This document shows positions 49,786 to 58,484 of a DNA stretch of 64,000 bases, in pieces. The position numbers were made by a program, and so were the translations under genes. A model generated the notes under the pieces. That model was given only the letters and a program-made list of their open reading frames with translations. It was not told where the DNA came from and did not search any database. The first letter of the stretch is position 1, and the number at the start of each line of letters is the position of its first letter. This DNA is from Halomonas sp. TD01 (lineage in GTDB: Bacteria; Pseudomonadota; Gammaproteobacteria; Pseudomonadales; Halomonadaceae), in NCBI RefSeq assembly GCF_923868895.1, contig NZ_OV350343.1, forward strand, positions 992,001-1,056,000, written 5' to 3'.

Positions 49786-51620
49786 GACACTTCTTCAGCC
49801 AATATTTGCGGCGCCCAACGTTGTTCAAGCTCATCAGCAGGTAACGGTCTAGCAAAATAGAACCCCTGCACTAGCGTGCAGCCAGCATCAATCAGAAACT
49901 GACATTGCGCTTGCGTTTCTACGCCTTCGGCTACCACCTCCAGCCCCATACCCTCTGCCATCGCCAGCACAGCCGTTACAATAGCCGCATCTGCTTGGTC
50001 GTGAGGCAGCTCGCGAATAAATGCACGATCTAACTTAATTTTATCCACCGGCAAACGCTTCAAATAACCAAGCGAGGAATAGCCCGTACCAAAATCATCG
50101 ATTGCAATCGCATAGCCTTGGTTACGCAGCGCCTGCAGGCGTGGTCCCATATCTCCGGCTCGCTCGTCCAGCAAAACAGATTCCGTCAATTCTAGGCCAA
50201 TTTGAGATGGCTTTAGCTGGTAACGTTCTAAACAACTAGACAGCTGAGTTTCGAGGTCTCCCTGAAAAAGCTGCAGCGCGGAAATATTGATCCACACAGC
50301 CACTTTTGGCATACCGCTGTACTGCCAATGAGCCTGTTGGGCACAGGCTTTTTCGATGACCCAGCTACCGAGTTCGGACATCAGTCCATGACGTTCAGCT
50401 AGCGGAATAAAATCGCCCGGCGAAATCATACCGTCCTGAGGGTGGCGCCAGCGCAGCAACGCTTCCATGCCCACCAAATCACCAGTCCCCGGATGATGCT
50501 GCGTTTGGTAGTGCAGCTCAAGCTGGTCACCGGATATCAATGCTGCCCGCAAATCGCTCACCAGGGCGAGCTGGGGGTTATCTTGTTTATCCAGCGCGGG
50601 GCGAAACCGCTGGCTGTGGTTACGCCCTAAGCGCTTAGCGCTATATAAGGCAGATTCCAGCCGCTGAAAAAGCACGCCGGATTCATTTCCATCTTCTGGG
50701 GCACGGCTGCTACCAATCGTTAACCCCAAGCGTAGCGATTGATCTTTTATTTCGAATGGACGGCTCATGTGCTCACGAAGGGTCGCCACCCATCTATCAT
50801 GATCGTCGAAGGTGGTCGTGCGAATCACCATGAATTCATCGCCACCGAGTCTGCCCACTTCACTGCCAGCCATATAACCCGTTAACCGTTGAGCAAAGCG
50901 CGCCAGCAAACGGTCACCCTGCTCTACCCCTAGGCTATCGTTAACCGATTTAAGCCCATCAATATCAATCAACGCCATATCCAAACTTTCACCTGCACGA
51001 AGATGGCGCAGCCGAGAGGACATCAGATCGTGTAAGCGTCGCCGATTTGGCAATCCCGTTAGCGGGTCTTCATAGCCAATGCGACGCAAATCACGCTCGC
51101 GCGTTTTTTGGGAGGAGATATCAGTAAATAGATTGATGAAATGAGTGATTTTGCCGCGCTTGTCAGTAACCGCACGAACCTTTAGCCACTCGGGGTACTC
51201 ATCACCATGCTTGCGGCGATTCCACATCTCGCCTTCCCAACGGCCAGTCGCCTTTAACGTGCTCCAAAACGTCTGATAAAACGCTTTATCGTGACGCGGA
51301 GCCGCTAACGTCTCTAGCTTACGGCCAATCATTTCCTGGCTTTCGTAGCCGGTGATTTGGGTAAACGCGGGATTAACCGTCAAGACGCGATTATGCACAT
51401 CGCTGATAACAATGGCGTCGCTCGCCAACCCTATTGCATCTTGCGAAAGACGTAGCCGCAGAGCTTGTTGACGTATTTGGTTCCAAGCATCCCACAGGCC
51501 AAATGCAACCAAACTGGCCGACACCATACGTAGCGCCGTGTCAGGCACCCACACACAAGCAGGCAGCGCTATTAACGCCATCCACACCAGCGGACGATTA
51601 AGAGAAACAGGCAGCCACAT
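49782..51620 (-). CDS. Membrane-anchored PAS-GGDEF-EAL protein (cyclic-di-GMP turnover)
   Basis: This is a predicted dual-domain protein that makes and/or breaks cyclic di-GMP. The 612-residue protein has two short hydrophobic segments (about residues 5-40) and a PAS domain (about 58-180; SDAIVISDVHNRVLTVNPAFTQITGYE). The GGDEF domain (about 190-345) has an intact GGDEF motif, and the EAL domain (about 360-600) has MEALLRW and DDFGTGYSSLGYLKRLPVD. No RxxD inhibitory site is seen before GGDEF. It is convergent with the lipid-modification cluster. Which activity dominates cannot be told. Confidence 0.9.
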   Translation of the reverse strand: MWLPVSLNRPLVWMALIALPACVWVPDTALRMVSASLVAFGLWDAWNQIRQQALRLRLSQDAIGLASDAIVISDVHNRVLTVNPAFTQITGYESQEMIGRKLETLAAPRHDKAFYQTFWSTLKATGRWEGEMWNRRKHGDEYPEWLKVRAVTDKRGKITHFINLFTDISSQKTRERDLRRIGYEDPLTGLPNRRRLHDLMSSRLRHLRAGESLDMALIDIDGLKSVNDSLGVEQGDRLLARFAQRLTGYMAGSEVGRLGGDEFMVIRTTTFDDHDRWVATLREHMSRPFEIKDQSLRLGLTIGSSRAPEDGNESGVLFQRLESALYSAKRLGRNHSQRFRPALDKQDNPQLALVSDLRAALISGDQLELHYQTQHHPGTGDLVGMEALLRWRHPQDGMISPGDFIPLAERHGLMSELGSWVIEKACAQQAHWQYSGMPKVAVWINISALQLFQGDLETQLSSCLERYQLKPSQIGLELTESVLLDERAGDMGPRLQALRNQGYAIAIDDFGTGYSSLGYLKRLPVDKIKLDRAFIRELPHDQADAAIVTAVLAMAEGMGLEVVAEGVETQAQCQFLIDAGCTLVQGFYFARPLPADELEQRWAPQILAEEVS

Positions 51621-51733
51621 GGCGGTTTAGTGTGTCCTATAAATGAGCCAAATAGGGCATGGTTAACAGATATGGCATCATGCCGCTTAACAAAAAACAT
51701 GGATACACCATATTACGTCAATAGGGCGTTTAT

Positions 51734-51749
51734 TGTGCAAAATCGCACA
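51734..51749. promoter_or_regulatory. CRP-like inverted repeat upstream of fabA
   Basis: TGTGC-N6-GCACA is a 5-bp dyad with the spacing of CRP/Vfr-type sites (TGTGA-N6-TCACA), located 146 nt before the fabA start. It lies in the 274-nt gap between the divergent GGDEF/EAL and fabA genes, which has no recognisable gene. A regulatory role is speculative. Confidence 0.35.
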
Positions 51750-51894
51750 TTTGAAATAACAGAGTGCTAACAATTGTTATCGGCACATAGGTAAAAAGCT
51801 GTAGAAAAACACGATAAGTGTCCGACGACGTGCATTCAGAGGTTTCGGGAAGTAGACTAGACCCAACTACCATCTTGATACTCGGAACGATTCA

Positions 51895-52410
51895 GTGACC
51901 AAGCAACATTCCTTTGATCGCGAAGAACTGCTGGCCTGCTCGCGCGGCGAGCTATTTGGCCCCGGAAACGCACAGCTTCCGGCTCCCAACATGCTGATGC
52001 TTGATCGCATCATGCACATTCACGAAGAAGGTGGTGAGCATGGCAAAGGCGAGCTAATCGCCGAACTGGACATCACCCCGGACCTGTGGTTTTTTGATTG
52101 CCACTTCCCCGGAGACCCAGTCATGCCAGGCTGTTTGGGGCTAGATGCCATGTGGCAGCTTGTGGGCTTCTACCTGGGTTGGCTTGGCCACCCTGGGCGT
52201 GGACGTGCACTCGGCTGTGGCGACGTTAAATTCAGCGGCCAAATTCTACCCGACGCGAAAAAAGTGACGTATCACATTAATGTGAAGCGCATTATTACCC
52301 GTCGGCTTATTCTAGGCATCGCCGACGGCACTGTGTCCGTCGACGGACGCGATATATACCAGGCTAATGATCTGCGCGTTGGCCTATTCACCTCCACTGC
52401 GAATTTCTGA
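51895..52410 (+). CDS. fabA: 3-hydroxydecanoyl-ACP dehydratase/isomerase
   Basis: FabA dehydrates 3-hydroxydecanoyl-ACP and isomerises trans-2- to cis-3-decenoyl-ACP, the branch point of unsaturated fatty acid synthesis. The 171-residue protein has the hot-dog fold motif [25 protein letters not shown] with the catalytic His and Asp. Length matches E. coli FabA (172). The start is a GTG at 51895, with GGA 8 nt upstream. It lies 12 nt before fabB, forming the two-gene unit typical of pseudomonads and relatives. Confidence 0.95.
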   Translation: MTKQHSFDREELLACSRGELFGPGNAQLPAPNMLMLDRIMHIHEEGGEHGKGELIAELDITPDLWFFDCHFPGDPVMPGCLGLDAMWQLVGFYLGWLGHPGRGRALGCGDVKFSGQILPDAKKVTYHINVKRIITRRLILGIADGTVSVDGRDIYQANDLRVGLFTSTANF

Positions 52411-52422
52411 CAGGAGGCTCCC

Positions 52423-53640
52423 ATGCGACGAGTGGTAGTCACCGGCCTTGGCATCGTGTCGTGCTTAGGCAACGACCAGCAACAGGTCTTAGACGCGCTC
52501 AAAAACGGGCGCAGCGGTATTCGTTTTAAGGAAGAGTACGCCGAACGCGGCTTCCGTAGCCATGTAGCGGGTAGCGTCGACATCGACCTTGATTCCCTCA
52601 TTGACCGCAAACTTCGCCGATTTATGGGCGATGCTGCAGCTTATGCGTATGTGTCTATGGCACAAGCGATTGAAGATGCAGGGCTCTCTGAAGAGCAGGT
52701 GTCCAACGAACGGACTGGGCTTATTGCCGGGTCTGGCGGGGCATCCAGTGCAAATCAGGTAGAAGCAGCAGATGTCATGCGCGAAAAAGGCCTACGCCGT
52801 GTGGGGCCGTACCGAGTTACCCGCACAATGGGTAGCACCGTGTCGGCATGCTTGGCAACGCCGTTCAAGATCAAAGGCGTAAACTTTTCTATCTCGTCTG
52901 CCTGCGCAACCTCTGCTCACTGCATTGGTAGTGCGATGGAGCAAATCCAGCTAGGCAAACAGGATGTCGTGTTTGCCGGTGGTGGCGAAGAAGAGCACTG
53001 GACCCTGTCTTGCTTATTCGATGCGATGGGAGCCCTTTCAACGCATTACAACGATACGCCAGAAAAGGCCTCTCGCCCCTACGATCAGGCCCGCGATGGG
53101 TTTGTCATCGCTGGCGGTGGCGGCATGTTAGTGCTTGAAGAACTGGAGCACGCTAAAGCTCGTGGTGCCAAGATATATGGCGAATTGGTTGGCTATGGTG
53201 CTACCTCCGACGGCCACGATATGGTTGCCCCTTCCGGTGAAGGTGCCACGCGCTGCATGCGTCAGGCCATGGCGACGGTTCAGGGCGATATTGATTACAT
53301 CAACACCCACGGAACGTCTACGCCAGTGGGCGATGTTGCAGAGTTGAAGGCGATTCGTGAGGTCTTTGGCAATACAACACCTGCCATGAGCTCAACCAAG
53401 TCGCTTACCGGCCATTCGTTAGGCGCAACCGGCGTTCAAGAGGCGATTTATTCACTGCTAATGATGCAACACGACTTCGTCGCTGCCTCAGCTAATATCG
53501 AGCAACTCGATGAGCAGGCGGATGGGTTCGACATCGTTAGAGAACGGCGTGACGGCGTTACCATCGACCGGGTGCTTTCCAACAGCTTTGGGTTTGGCGG
53601 TACTAACGCTTGTTTGGTTTTTCAGCGCTTTGATGGCTGA
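52423..53640 (+). CDS. fabB: 3-oxoacyl-ACP synthase I
   Basis: FabB elongates the cis-3-decenoyl-ACP made by FabA. The 405-residue thiolase-fold protein starts [18 protein letters not shown]. It has the catalytic triad: Cys in [12 protein letters not shown] (about residue 163), His in [11 protein letters not shown] and His in [18 protein letters not shown] precedes the ATG. With fabA it provides the substrates for the CFA-like methyltransferase encoded nearby. It ends at a strong bidirectional terminator. Confidence 0.95.
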   Translation: MRRVVVTGLGIVSCLGNDQQQVLDALKNGRSGIRFKEEYAERGFRSHVAGSVDIDLDSLIDRKLRRFMGDAAAYAYVSMAQAIEDAGLSEEQVSNERTGLIAGSGGASSANQVEAADVMREKGLRRVGPYRVTRTMGSTVSACLATPFKIKGVNFSISSACATSAHCIGSAMEQIQLGKQDVVFAGGGEEEHWTLSCLFDAMGALSTHYNDTPEKASRPYDQARDGFVIAGGGGMLVLEELEHAKARGAKIYGELVGYGATSDGHDMVAPSGEGATRCMRQAMATVQGDIDYINTHGTSTPVGDVAELKAIREVFGNTTPAMSSTKSLTGHSLGATGVQEAIYSLLMMQHDFVAASANIEQLDEQADGFDIVRERRDGVTIDRVLSNSFGFGGTNACLVFQRFDG

Positions 53641-53675
53641 TTCCTGGTAATGCGATGTACGTCGCAACACGATGT

Positions 53676-53703
53676 AAAAACGGCGCCTTAAGGCGCCGTT
53701 TTT
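53676..53703. terminator. Bidirectional intrinsic terminator between fabB and plsC-like gene
   Basis: AAAAACGGCGCC-TTAA-GGCGCCGTTTTT forms a perfect 12-bp stem with a 4-nt loop and symmetrical A/T flanks. It serves the convergent fabB and acyltransferase genes. Confidence 0.93.
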
Positions 53704-54442
53704 ATGTTGAACGAGAGGTTGGCCGAGGCACATCTGAAATCTCTTGCAACTGCCCTTCAATCCAGGCTTCAACATCTACCAGCACTTCGTCAGGTGTACG
53801 GCCTGCAGTTTCTATAGGCGCACCGATACGAACCCTTAGCACACCTGGGCGCTTTACCCAATGACGCCCAGGCCAGCGCTCACCAGCATTGTGCGCCACT
53901 GGCAGCACCGGCACACCTGCTCGGCAAGCCACCACGCTACCACTCTTGTTGTAGCGCTTACGGATGCCCGGGTCGACACGCGTTCCCTCTGGAAAAATGA
54001 GCACTGAAAGCCCAGTTCCCAGTCGCGCGACGCCTTGCGTCAACACCTGCTTCATAGCGCGGGCAGGCTTAGAGCGATCCAGACTAATCGGCCGCAACAG
54101 ACGTAACCCCCAACCAAAAATAGGGAGTCGCAGTAACTCTTGCTTTAGAACCGTGCACACTGGCGGCTTCATCACCTGCAGAAACACCGTTTCCCACTCG
54201 CATTGGTGGTTTGCCTGAATTACACAGGGGCCAGCCGGAATATTTTCTCGCCCCTGAATGTCATAACGAACGCCACACGCCACTTTGAACCACACCATCA
54301 AAAAATGGTTATAGAGATTCAACAAGCGATAACGGGCAGCCAACGGCAGGAACGGCGCAATTGGCAAAAATAGCATGCCAATCAACAGCATGGCCGAAAA
54401 ATACCCCGCGTAAAAAACCAAGCTGCGAACCAGATTGATCAA
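53702..54442 (-). CDS. 1-acyl-sn-glycerol-3-phosphate acyltransferase (PlsC-like)
   Basis: This enzyme probably acylates lysophosphatidic acid at the inner membrane. The 246-residue protein has an N-terminal hydrophobic region (about residues 6-35) and the acyltransferase block I NHQCEWE, an HX4E variant of the usual HX4D. Block III is FPEGTR, and VPVLPVAHN follows. I chose the TTG at 54442, which overlaps the upstream stop (TTGA) and has GGAGAG before it; the longer frame would read through the neighbouring gene. Confidence 0.85.
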   Translation of the reverse strand: MINLVRSLVFYAGYFSAMLLIGMLFLPIAPFLPLAARYRLLNLYNHFLMVWFKVACGVRYDIQGRENIPAGPCVIQANHQCEWETVFLQVMKPPVCTVLKQELLRLPIFGWGLRLLRPISLDRSKPARAMKQVLTQGVARLGTGLSVLIFPEGTRVDPGIRKRYNKSGSVVACRAGVPVLPVAHNAGERWPGRHWVKRPGVLRVRIGAPIETAGRTPDEVLVDVEAWIEGQLQEISDVPRPTSRST

Positions 54443-55329
54443 GCCAACTCTCCTGTCCCTTCGCCCTGCTGTTGTTCCCGCGTCAAACACCAAGCATCCA
54501 GCATACGCCCTACCTCCAACCGCCACGGCTTTTGATGTACACCAAACACATCGAGCACACGCCGGCAATTTAATACTCGCCGTAGCTTGGCATCATGGTG
54601 ATGATTAAGTGCTTGCACATCGCCAAGTGCCACGTTTTCACCGCGTCCTTCCAAATGGGTTGCCAACTGAGTGCGCACCATTGAGGTAAACGTAAACGCG
54701 CTAACTGGCTCTGTACCCGCTAAGTGGTAAGCCCCCCAAGCATCGGCCCCACAGACTTGCTGCTGCAGCATGCCTATCAACGCCATGGCGACGGCATCGG
54801 CAGACGTAGGGCAAAAAATGACATCTTCAGCGGCACGCGCAGGTTGCCCTATCATCAAACTATCGATTATTTCGTTTAGCCACGCATGGCTGCCTTCCAG
54901 CGCAAACAGGGGGCCCAAACGAACGATTAGGTGCCGGTGATACTCAGCACGGATACGATCACCCGCTTGCACCAAGCGGCGCAGGCTCTCATCCCGTGGG
55001 GCAGGTACCACATGTTCATCAATAGGGATCTCAAAACCGTCTTCGTAAAGCTGGTCTGAAACACACCACACCAACGCAATGCCCTGTGCTTGGCAAGCAT
55101 CCATACAAGCATCAACGGCATCGGCATGAGCCGTTACATCGGCAGGTGCCATGCTAAGTGGGTGCGCCAACGGCGGAATAATCACCGCATCAGGTGTTAT
55201 CGCCTGGAGCTGAGCTGAGGTAATCGTACTACCCTGCTCAATAACAAGCTCAGTATCCGTTCGGCGACTGGCTTCTTGGGCTAACGCCAAGCTTAAACAG
55301 TGCCCTGCATCTAGTATCAGCAACTTCAC
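54439..55329 (-). CDS. RmlD-like sugar-nucleotide-binding/NAD(P)-dependent protein
   Basis: This 296-residue protein resembles dTDP-4-dehydrorhamnose-reductase-like SDRs in the order of segments: KLLILDAGHCLSLALAQEA at the N-terminus, ALVWCVSDQLYEDGF, HLIVRLGPLFALEG and AYHLAGTEPVSAFTFTSMV. The canonical GxxGxxG motif is degenerate (DAGHCLSLA), so cofactor binding is uncertain. The start is the GTG at 55329, with AAGGAG upstream. It is co-transcribed with the PlsC-like gene (4-base overlap). The function is not established. Confidence 0.65.
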   Translation of the reverse strand: MKLLILDAGHCLSLALAQEASRRTDTELVIEQGSTITSAQLQAITPDAVIIPPLAHPLSMAPADVTAHADAVDACMDACQAQGIALVWCVSDQLYEDGFEIPIDEHVVPAPRDESLRRLVQAGDRIRAEYHRHLIVRLGPLFALEGSHAWLNEIIDSLMIGQPARAAEDVIFCPTSADAVAMALIGMLQQQVCGADAWGAYHLAGTEPVSAFTFTSMVRTQLATHLEGRGENVALGDVQALNHHHDAKLRRVLNCRRVLDVFGVHQKPWRLEVGRMLDAWCLTREQQQGEGTGELA

Positions 55330-55600
55330 GAAGGCTTCTCTCCTTTGGCGTGTCGTCGCCACGCTTACGATTTTGATCGTCCCCAGCTGACCATTCTAAA
55401 CGTTAACGGACGAATCGGCACATGCCGCGGAGAAGACAATAAGCCTTATTGGACAAATATATTCCCCCTGGCATCGGTACAGTCCAACCCCAAACCCCAG
55501 TTAACACTTGATCATATTTCACAGTGAACGGTAGATCTTTGCCGCCGTCACAGGGGGTGCGCAGATTAAGCGACCTTGACATCTACTATTGGAGTTATCG

Positions 55601-55984
55601 ATGAAAACTAAGACAACTATTATTGCCGCCGCTTTGTTAAGCCTAGGTCTTATGGCATCCGCCAGCGCCAACGCTCAACAAGAAACTGCGACGAATGCAG
55701 CAACTCAAGCTACCGTGCCCACTATTGAAATTTCTAATCAACAACTTCAACAATTCGCTAACGCATCAGAAGAAGTCGTTACGTTGTCACAAGAATATAC
55801 CCAACAGTTAAACTCAACCGAAGACGAAGCCGCTCAGCAGGCAATTCAAGCGGAAGCAAATGATAAAATGATTGATGCTGTTGAAGATAATGGTCTGGAC
55901 GTAGATACGTTCAATATCATTGGCCAAGCCATTCAGGCAAACCCTGAGTTAATGCAGCGTGTGCAGGAAATGGTTGGCTCCTAA
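55601..55984 (+). CDS. Secreted DUF4168 protein
   Basis: This small periplasmic protein of unknown function has 127 residues. A Sec signal peptide MKTKTTIIAAALLSLGLMASASANAQ (cleavage probably after ANA, about residue 24) precedes an acidic, glutamine-rich helical domain with QLQQFANASEEVVTLSQEY and a closing ANPELMQRVQEMV. That layout matches DUF4168. A GGAG lies 7 nt before the ATG at 55601. It stands alone, flanked by a strong hairpin downstream. Confidence 0.8.
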   Translation: MKTKTTIIAAALLSLGLMASASANAQQETATNAATQATVPTIEISNQQLQQFANASEEVVTLSQEYTQQLNSTEDEAAQQAIQAEANDKMIDAVEDNGLDVDTFNIIGQAIQANPELMQRVQEMVGS

Positions 55985-56008
55985 ACCGTTATCACGTTCA
56001 AGTGGCCA

Positions 56009-56037
56009 AAGAGGTGGTGCATCATGCACCACCTCTT
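56009..56037. terminator. Strong hairpin between the DUF4168 and ssb genes
   Basis: AAGAGGTGGTGCA-TCA-TGCACCACCTCTT is a perfect 13-bp stem with a 3-nt loop, located 25 nt after the DUF4168 stop. It lacks a long T-run on either side, so termination may be incomplete. It sits between convergent genes. Confidence 0.7.
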
Positions 56038-56110
56038 AGTGTCACGTCTCGGCAGCACTGCCCTAAAACGGGACTTTTAGTGGTCACCCGCCCAATTAAA
56101 AAGGTGTTGG

Positions 56111-56755
56111 TTAGAACGGAATTTCGTCGTCAAAATCATCGAAATTGCCAGGATCAGGAGCACCATAATTGCTGTTTTGATTGGCAGGGGCTGGTTGGTT
56201 TTGTTGTGGTCCACGAGCAGGCTGAGGCGCTCCGCCGTAGTTACCCTGTGGAGCACCGCCTTGGGGAGGGTAGCCACCCTGCTGAGGCATACCGCCGCCC
56301 TGATGGTTTTGGGGGGCCGGTTGCTGTGGCGCAGGCTGCTGCTGGGCAGGGGCGCCTTGCGCAGGATTGTTTTGCGCATAACCCCCTTGGGGAGCTCCTC
56401 CACCCTGGAAGTCGCCGCCACGGCTATCTAACATCTGCATGTCGTTAGCGACAATTTCGGTGCTGTAGCGATCCTGACCGTTTTGGTCTTGCCATTTACG
56501 AGTTTGCAGACGACCCTCAATGTACACCTTAGAACCCTTTTTCAGGTACTGCTGGGCAATCTCGGCGGTTTTATTAAACAGCACAATGCGGTGCCACTCG
56601 GTACGCTCTTGGCGCTGCCCGCTCTGACGATCCATCCAGGTGTCAGACGTCGCCAAGTTCAGGTTGGCTACCGCCGTTCCCGAGGGCGTAAAGCGTACTT
56701 CTGGGTCTTGGCCCAGGTTACCAATCAAGATGACTTTGTTAATACCGCGCGCCAT
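56111..56755 (-). CDS. ssb: Single-stranded DNA-binding protein
   Basis: SSB coats single-stranded DNA in replication, repair and recombination. The 214-residue protein has the OB fold (residues about 1-110; [26 protein letters not shown] and [34 protein letters not shown]). A long Gly/Gln/Pro-rich disordered linker follows, and the protein ends in the acidic tip DFDDEIPF that recruits partner proteins. The linker makes it longer than E. coli SSB (178). Neighbours are the MFS gene and uvrA, as in pseudomonads. Confidence 0.95.
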   Translation of the reverse strand: MARGINKVILIGNLGQDPEVRFTPSGTAVANLNLATSDTWMDRQSGQRQERTEWHRIVLFNKTAEIAQQYLKKGSKVYIEGRLQTRKWQDQNGQDRYSTEIVANDMQMLDSRGGDFQGGGAPQGGYAQNNPAQGAPAQQQPAPQQPAPQNHQGGGMPQQGGYPPQGGAPQGNYGGAPQPARGPQQNQPAPANQNSNYGAPDPGNFDDFDDEIPF

Positions 56756-56789
56756 AGGTCGCTCCTTTCAATAATCGGTCATATATCGA

Positions 56790-56819
56790 TATCAGTGCCG
56801 CCAAGGGTATCACTGATAC
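56790..56819. repeat. Inverted repeats upstream of ssb
   Basis: TATCAGTG (56790-56797) and CACTGATA (56811-56818) are perfect 8-bp inverted arms. The right arm is itself part of a 13-bp palindrome GTATCA-C-TGATAC (56807-56819). They lie 35-64 nt upstream of the ssb start. This could be an operator; it does not match the LexA box. Confidence 0.55.
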
Positions 56820-56932
56820 GGCTGCAAGGCCTGAATGCCATGCAGCGAATGTGTGTTAACGCTTCGATAATGTATTTAAACGTAGGTGTTTGAACGCTTG
56901 CTGTGTTCCGGCTCAGAAACGCCCCTGACGTA

Positions 56933-58312
56933 TTAAGTCTTAGGTGGTGATAACAACCTCGTCAGCGCTGCCTGGTCGAGCTCTTTGCGATTCACTTTTA
57001 GGTACATCAAACGCTCTTCCGGCACCACCATCACGTCCTCTACACCCACCACATCAGCAAGATGTTCCATCAACAGATTTAATGCATCGGGCTGAGTATC
57101 GTGCAGTGCCACTACTTCGCTGGAAAGAGGCGGTGGTGACGGCATACGCCACATCGCCAGCCACCACAGCAGCGCCAGCCCTGCACAGCCGATAAACACC
57201 GCGTCGAGCCCCCACATATTCGACAACAAACCACCCAGCGTACCCCCTAAAAAAGCGCCCAAAAATTGGCTGGTAGAGTACACGCCCATCGCAGTGCCTT
57301 TGGCACCCGCGGGTGCCAACTTACTGAGCATTGATGGCAGCGTGGCTTCGAGCAAGTTAAATCCTGTAAAAAAAACAAATAGCCATGCGAACAGCCAGCC
57401 CTCTTGGGAGAATGGCAGCCCAAGGCTGCTCAAACTAATCACGATGGCGCCGATTGCCAGCAGGCACATTAATTTCATGCGCTGGCGTTTCTCCGCCACG
57501 ATCACCAACGGCACCATGGCAATAAACGACAGCGCCATAATCGCTAGGTAAGCCAGTCCGTGATACTCAATGGCGACCCCTGCATTTAATAGCCGAAACG
57601 GGACAGCGACAAAAATCGCCATTAGCACCAAATGCAGCGAAAAAATTGACAGGTCTAACCGCCATAAATCAGGCCGCGTAATAACGCTTTTAAACTGCTG
57701 GCGATCCATTCCCACATCGCGGTGGTGCAAACGGCGTGGCGCGGGTGGCACCCACCGCCACAGCACGACTAAACCGACAAGCGTTAGCAGCGCGGTAAAC
57801 CAGAAAACCCCCGCCAGCCCTGCCCAGGCCGCCAGCCAAGGGCCAAGAACCATGGCAATGGCAAACGACACGCCTATAGAAAGCCCAATCGTGGCCATTG
57901 CCGCCGTGCGCACCTGCTCACGGGTTTGGTCTGCCAGTAGCGCCATAATCGCTGCGGCAACTGCCCCACAGCCCTGCAACGCACGGCCCAAAATAACCCC
58001 ACCAATGGAATCTGCCATGGCAGCGACCACGCTACCTGCTGCGAAAATCAGTAAGCCCATAGCAATGACGCGTTTACGACCAATACGATCTGACAGCAGG
58101 CCAAAGGGTATCTGTAACGTTGCCTGAGTGAGCCCATAGATACCCAGTGCGACACCAATTAGCAGGGGGGTAGCACCGCTTAAGGTGTCAGCGTAAAGCG
58201 CCAACACCGGCAGCACCATAAACAACCCCAGCATACGAGACGCATAAAGCCCGGCTAAGCCGCTGATTGCACGGCGTTCAGTGGCCAGCAGCAGTGCGGA
58301 AACCTTGCGCAT
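56933..58312 (-). CDS. MFS transporter, YajR-like with C-terminal YAM domain
   Basis: This is a predicted proton-driven exporter of the major facilitator superfamily. The 459-residue protein has twelve hydrophobic segments, the motif A loop GLLSDRIGRKRVIAMG (about residues 65-80), and a C-terminal ferredoxin-like region of about 65 residues (LMEHLADVVGVEDVMVVPEERLMYLKVNRKELD) as in E. coli YajR. The ATG at 58312 was chosen because upstream in-frame sequence lacks MFS character. The substrate is unknown. The ssb-MFS-uvrA order is shared with Pseudomonas. Confidence 0.88.
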   Translation of the reverse strand: MRKVSALLLATERRAISGLAGLYASRMLGLFMVLPVLALYADTLSGATPLLIGVALGIYGLTQATLQIPFGLLSDRIGRKRVIAMGLLIFAAGSVVAAMADSIGGVILGRALQGCGAVAAAIMALLADQTREQVRTAAMATIGLSIGVSFAIAMVLGPWLAAWAGLAGVFWFTALLTLVGLVVLWRWVPPAPRRLHHRDVGMDRQQFKSVITRPDLWRLDLSIFSLHLVLMAIFVAVPFRLLNAGVAIEYHGLAYLAIMALSFIAMVPLVIVAEKRQRMKLMCLLAIGAIVISLSSLGLPFSQEGWLFAWLFVFFTGFNLLEATLPSMLSKLAPAGAKGTAMGVYSTSQFLGAFLGGTLGGLLSNMWGLDAVFIGCAGLALLWWLAMWRMPSPPPLSSEVVALHDTQPDALNLLMEHLADVVGVEDVMVVPEERLMYLKVNRKELDQAALTRLLSPPKT

Positions 58313-58424
58313 AATACCCTTGTGGTCAATAAAGAGGCTGAACAGCCAGAGATAACCGTCCATTCTAGCGCTTTGTATCCACGCTGGAAACGCCAAGCGC
58401 TGCCCCCATATCAATAATGGGGTT

Positions 58425-58454
58425 TTGCCGGGAAGGGTACAGCAAACGTATAAT
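58425..58454 (+). promoter_or_regulatory. Putative sigma70 promoter of uvrA
   Basis: TTGCCG (58425-58430) and a perfect TATAAT (58449-58454) are 18 bp apart, 30 nt before the uvrA start. No CTG-N10-CAG LexA box overlaps it or occurs between the MFS and uvrA starts. Confidence 0.6.
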
Positions 58455-58484
58455 TACGCTTTTGCCACGCGATTCGAGGTGTTG

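Noticed and set aside
56778..56797. Possible LexA (SOS) box upstream of ssb
   Set aside because: Only one half-site (CAG/CTG) is present; at the required 10-bp distance the other half reads CAT instead of CTG.
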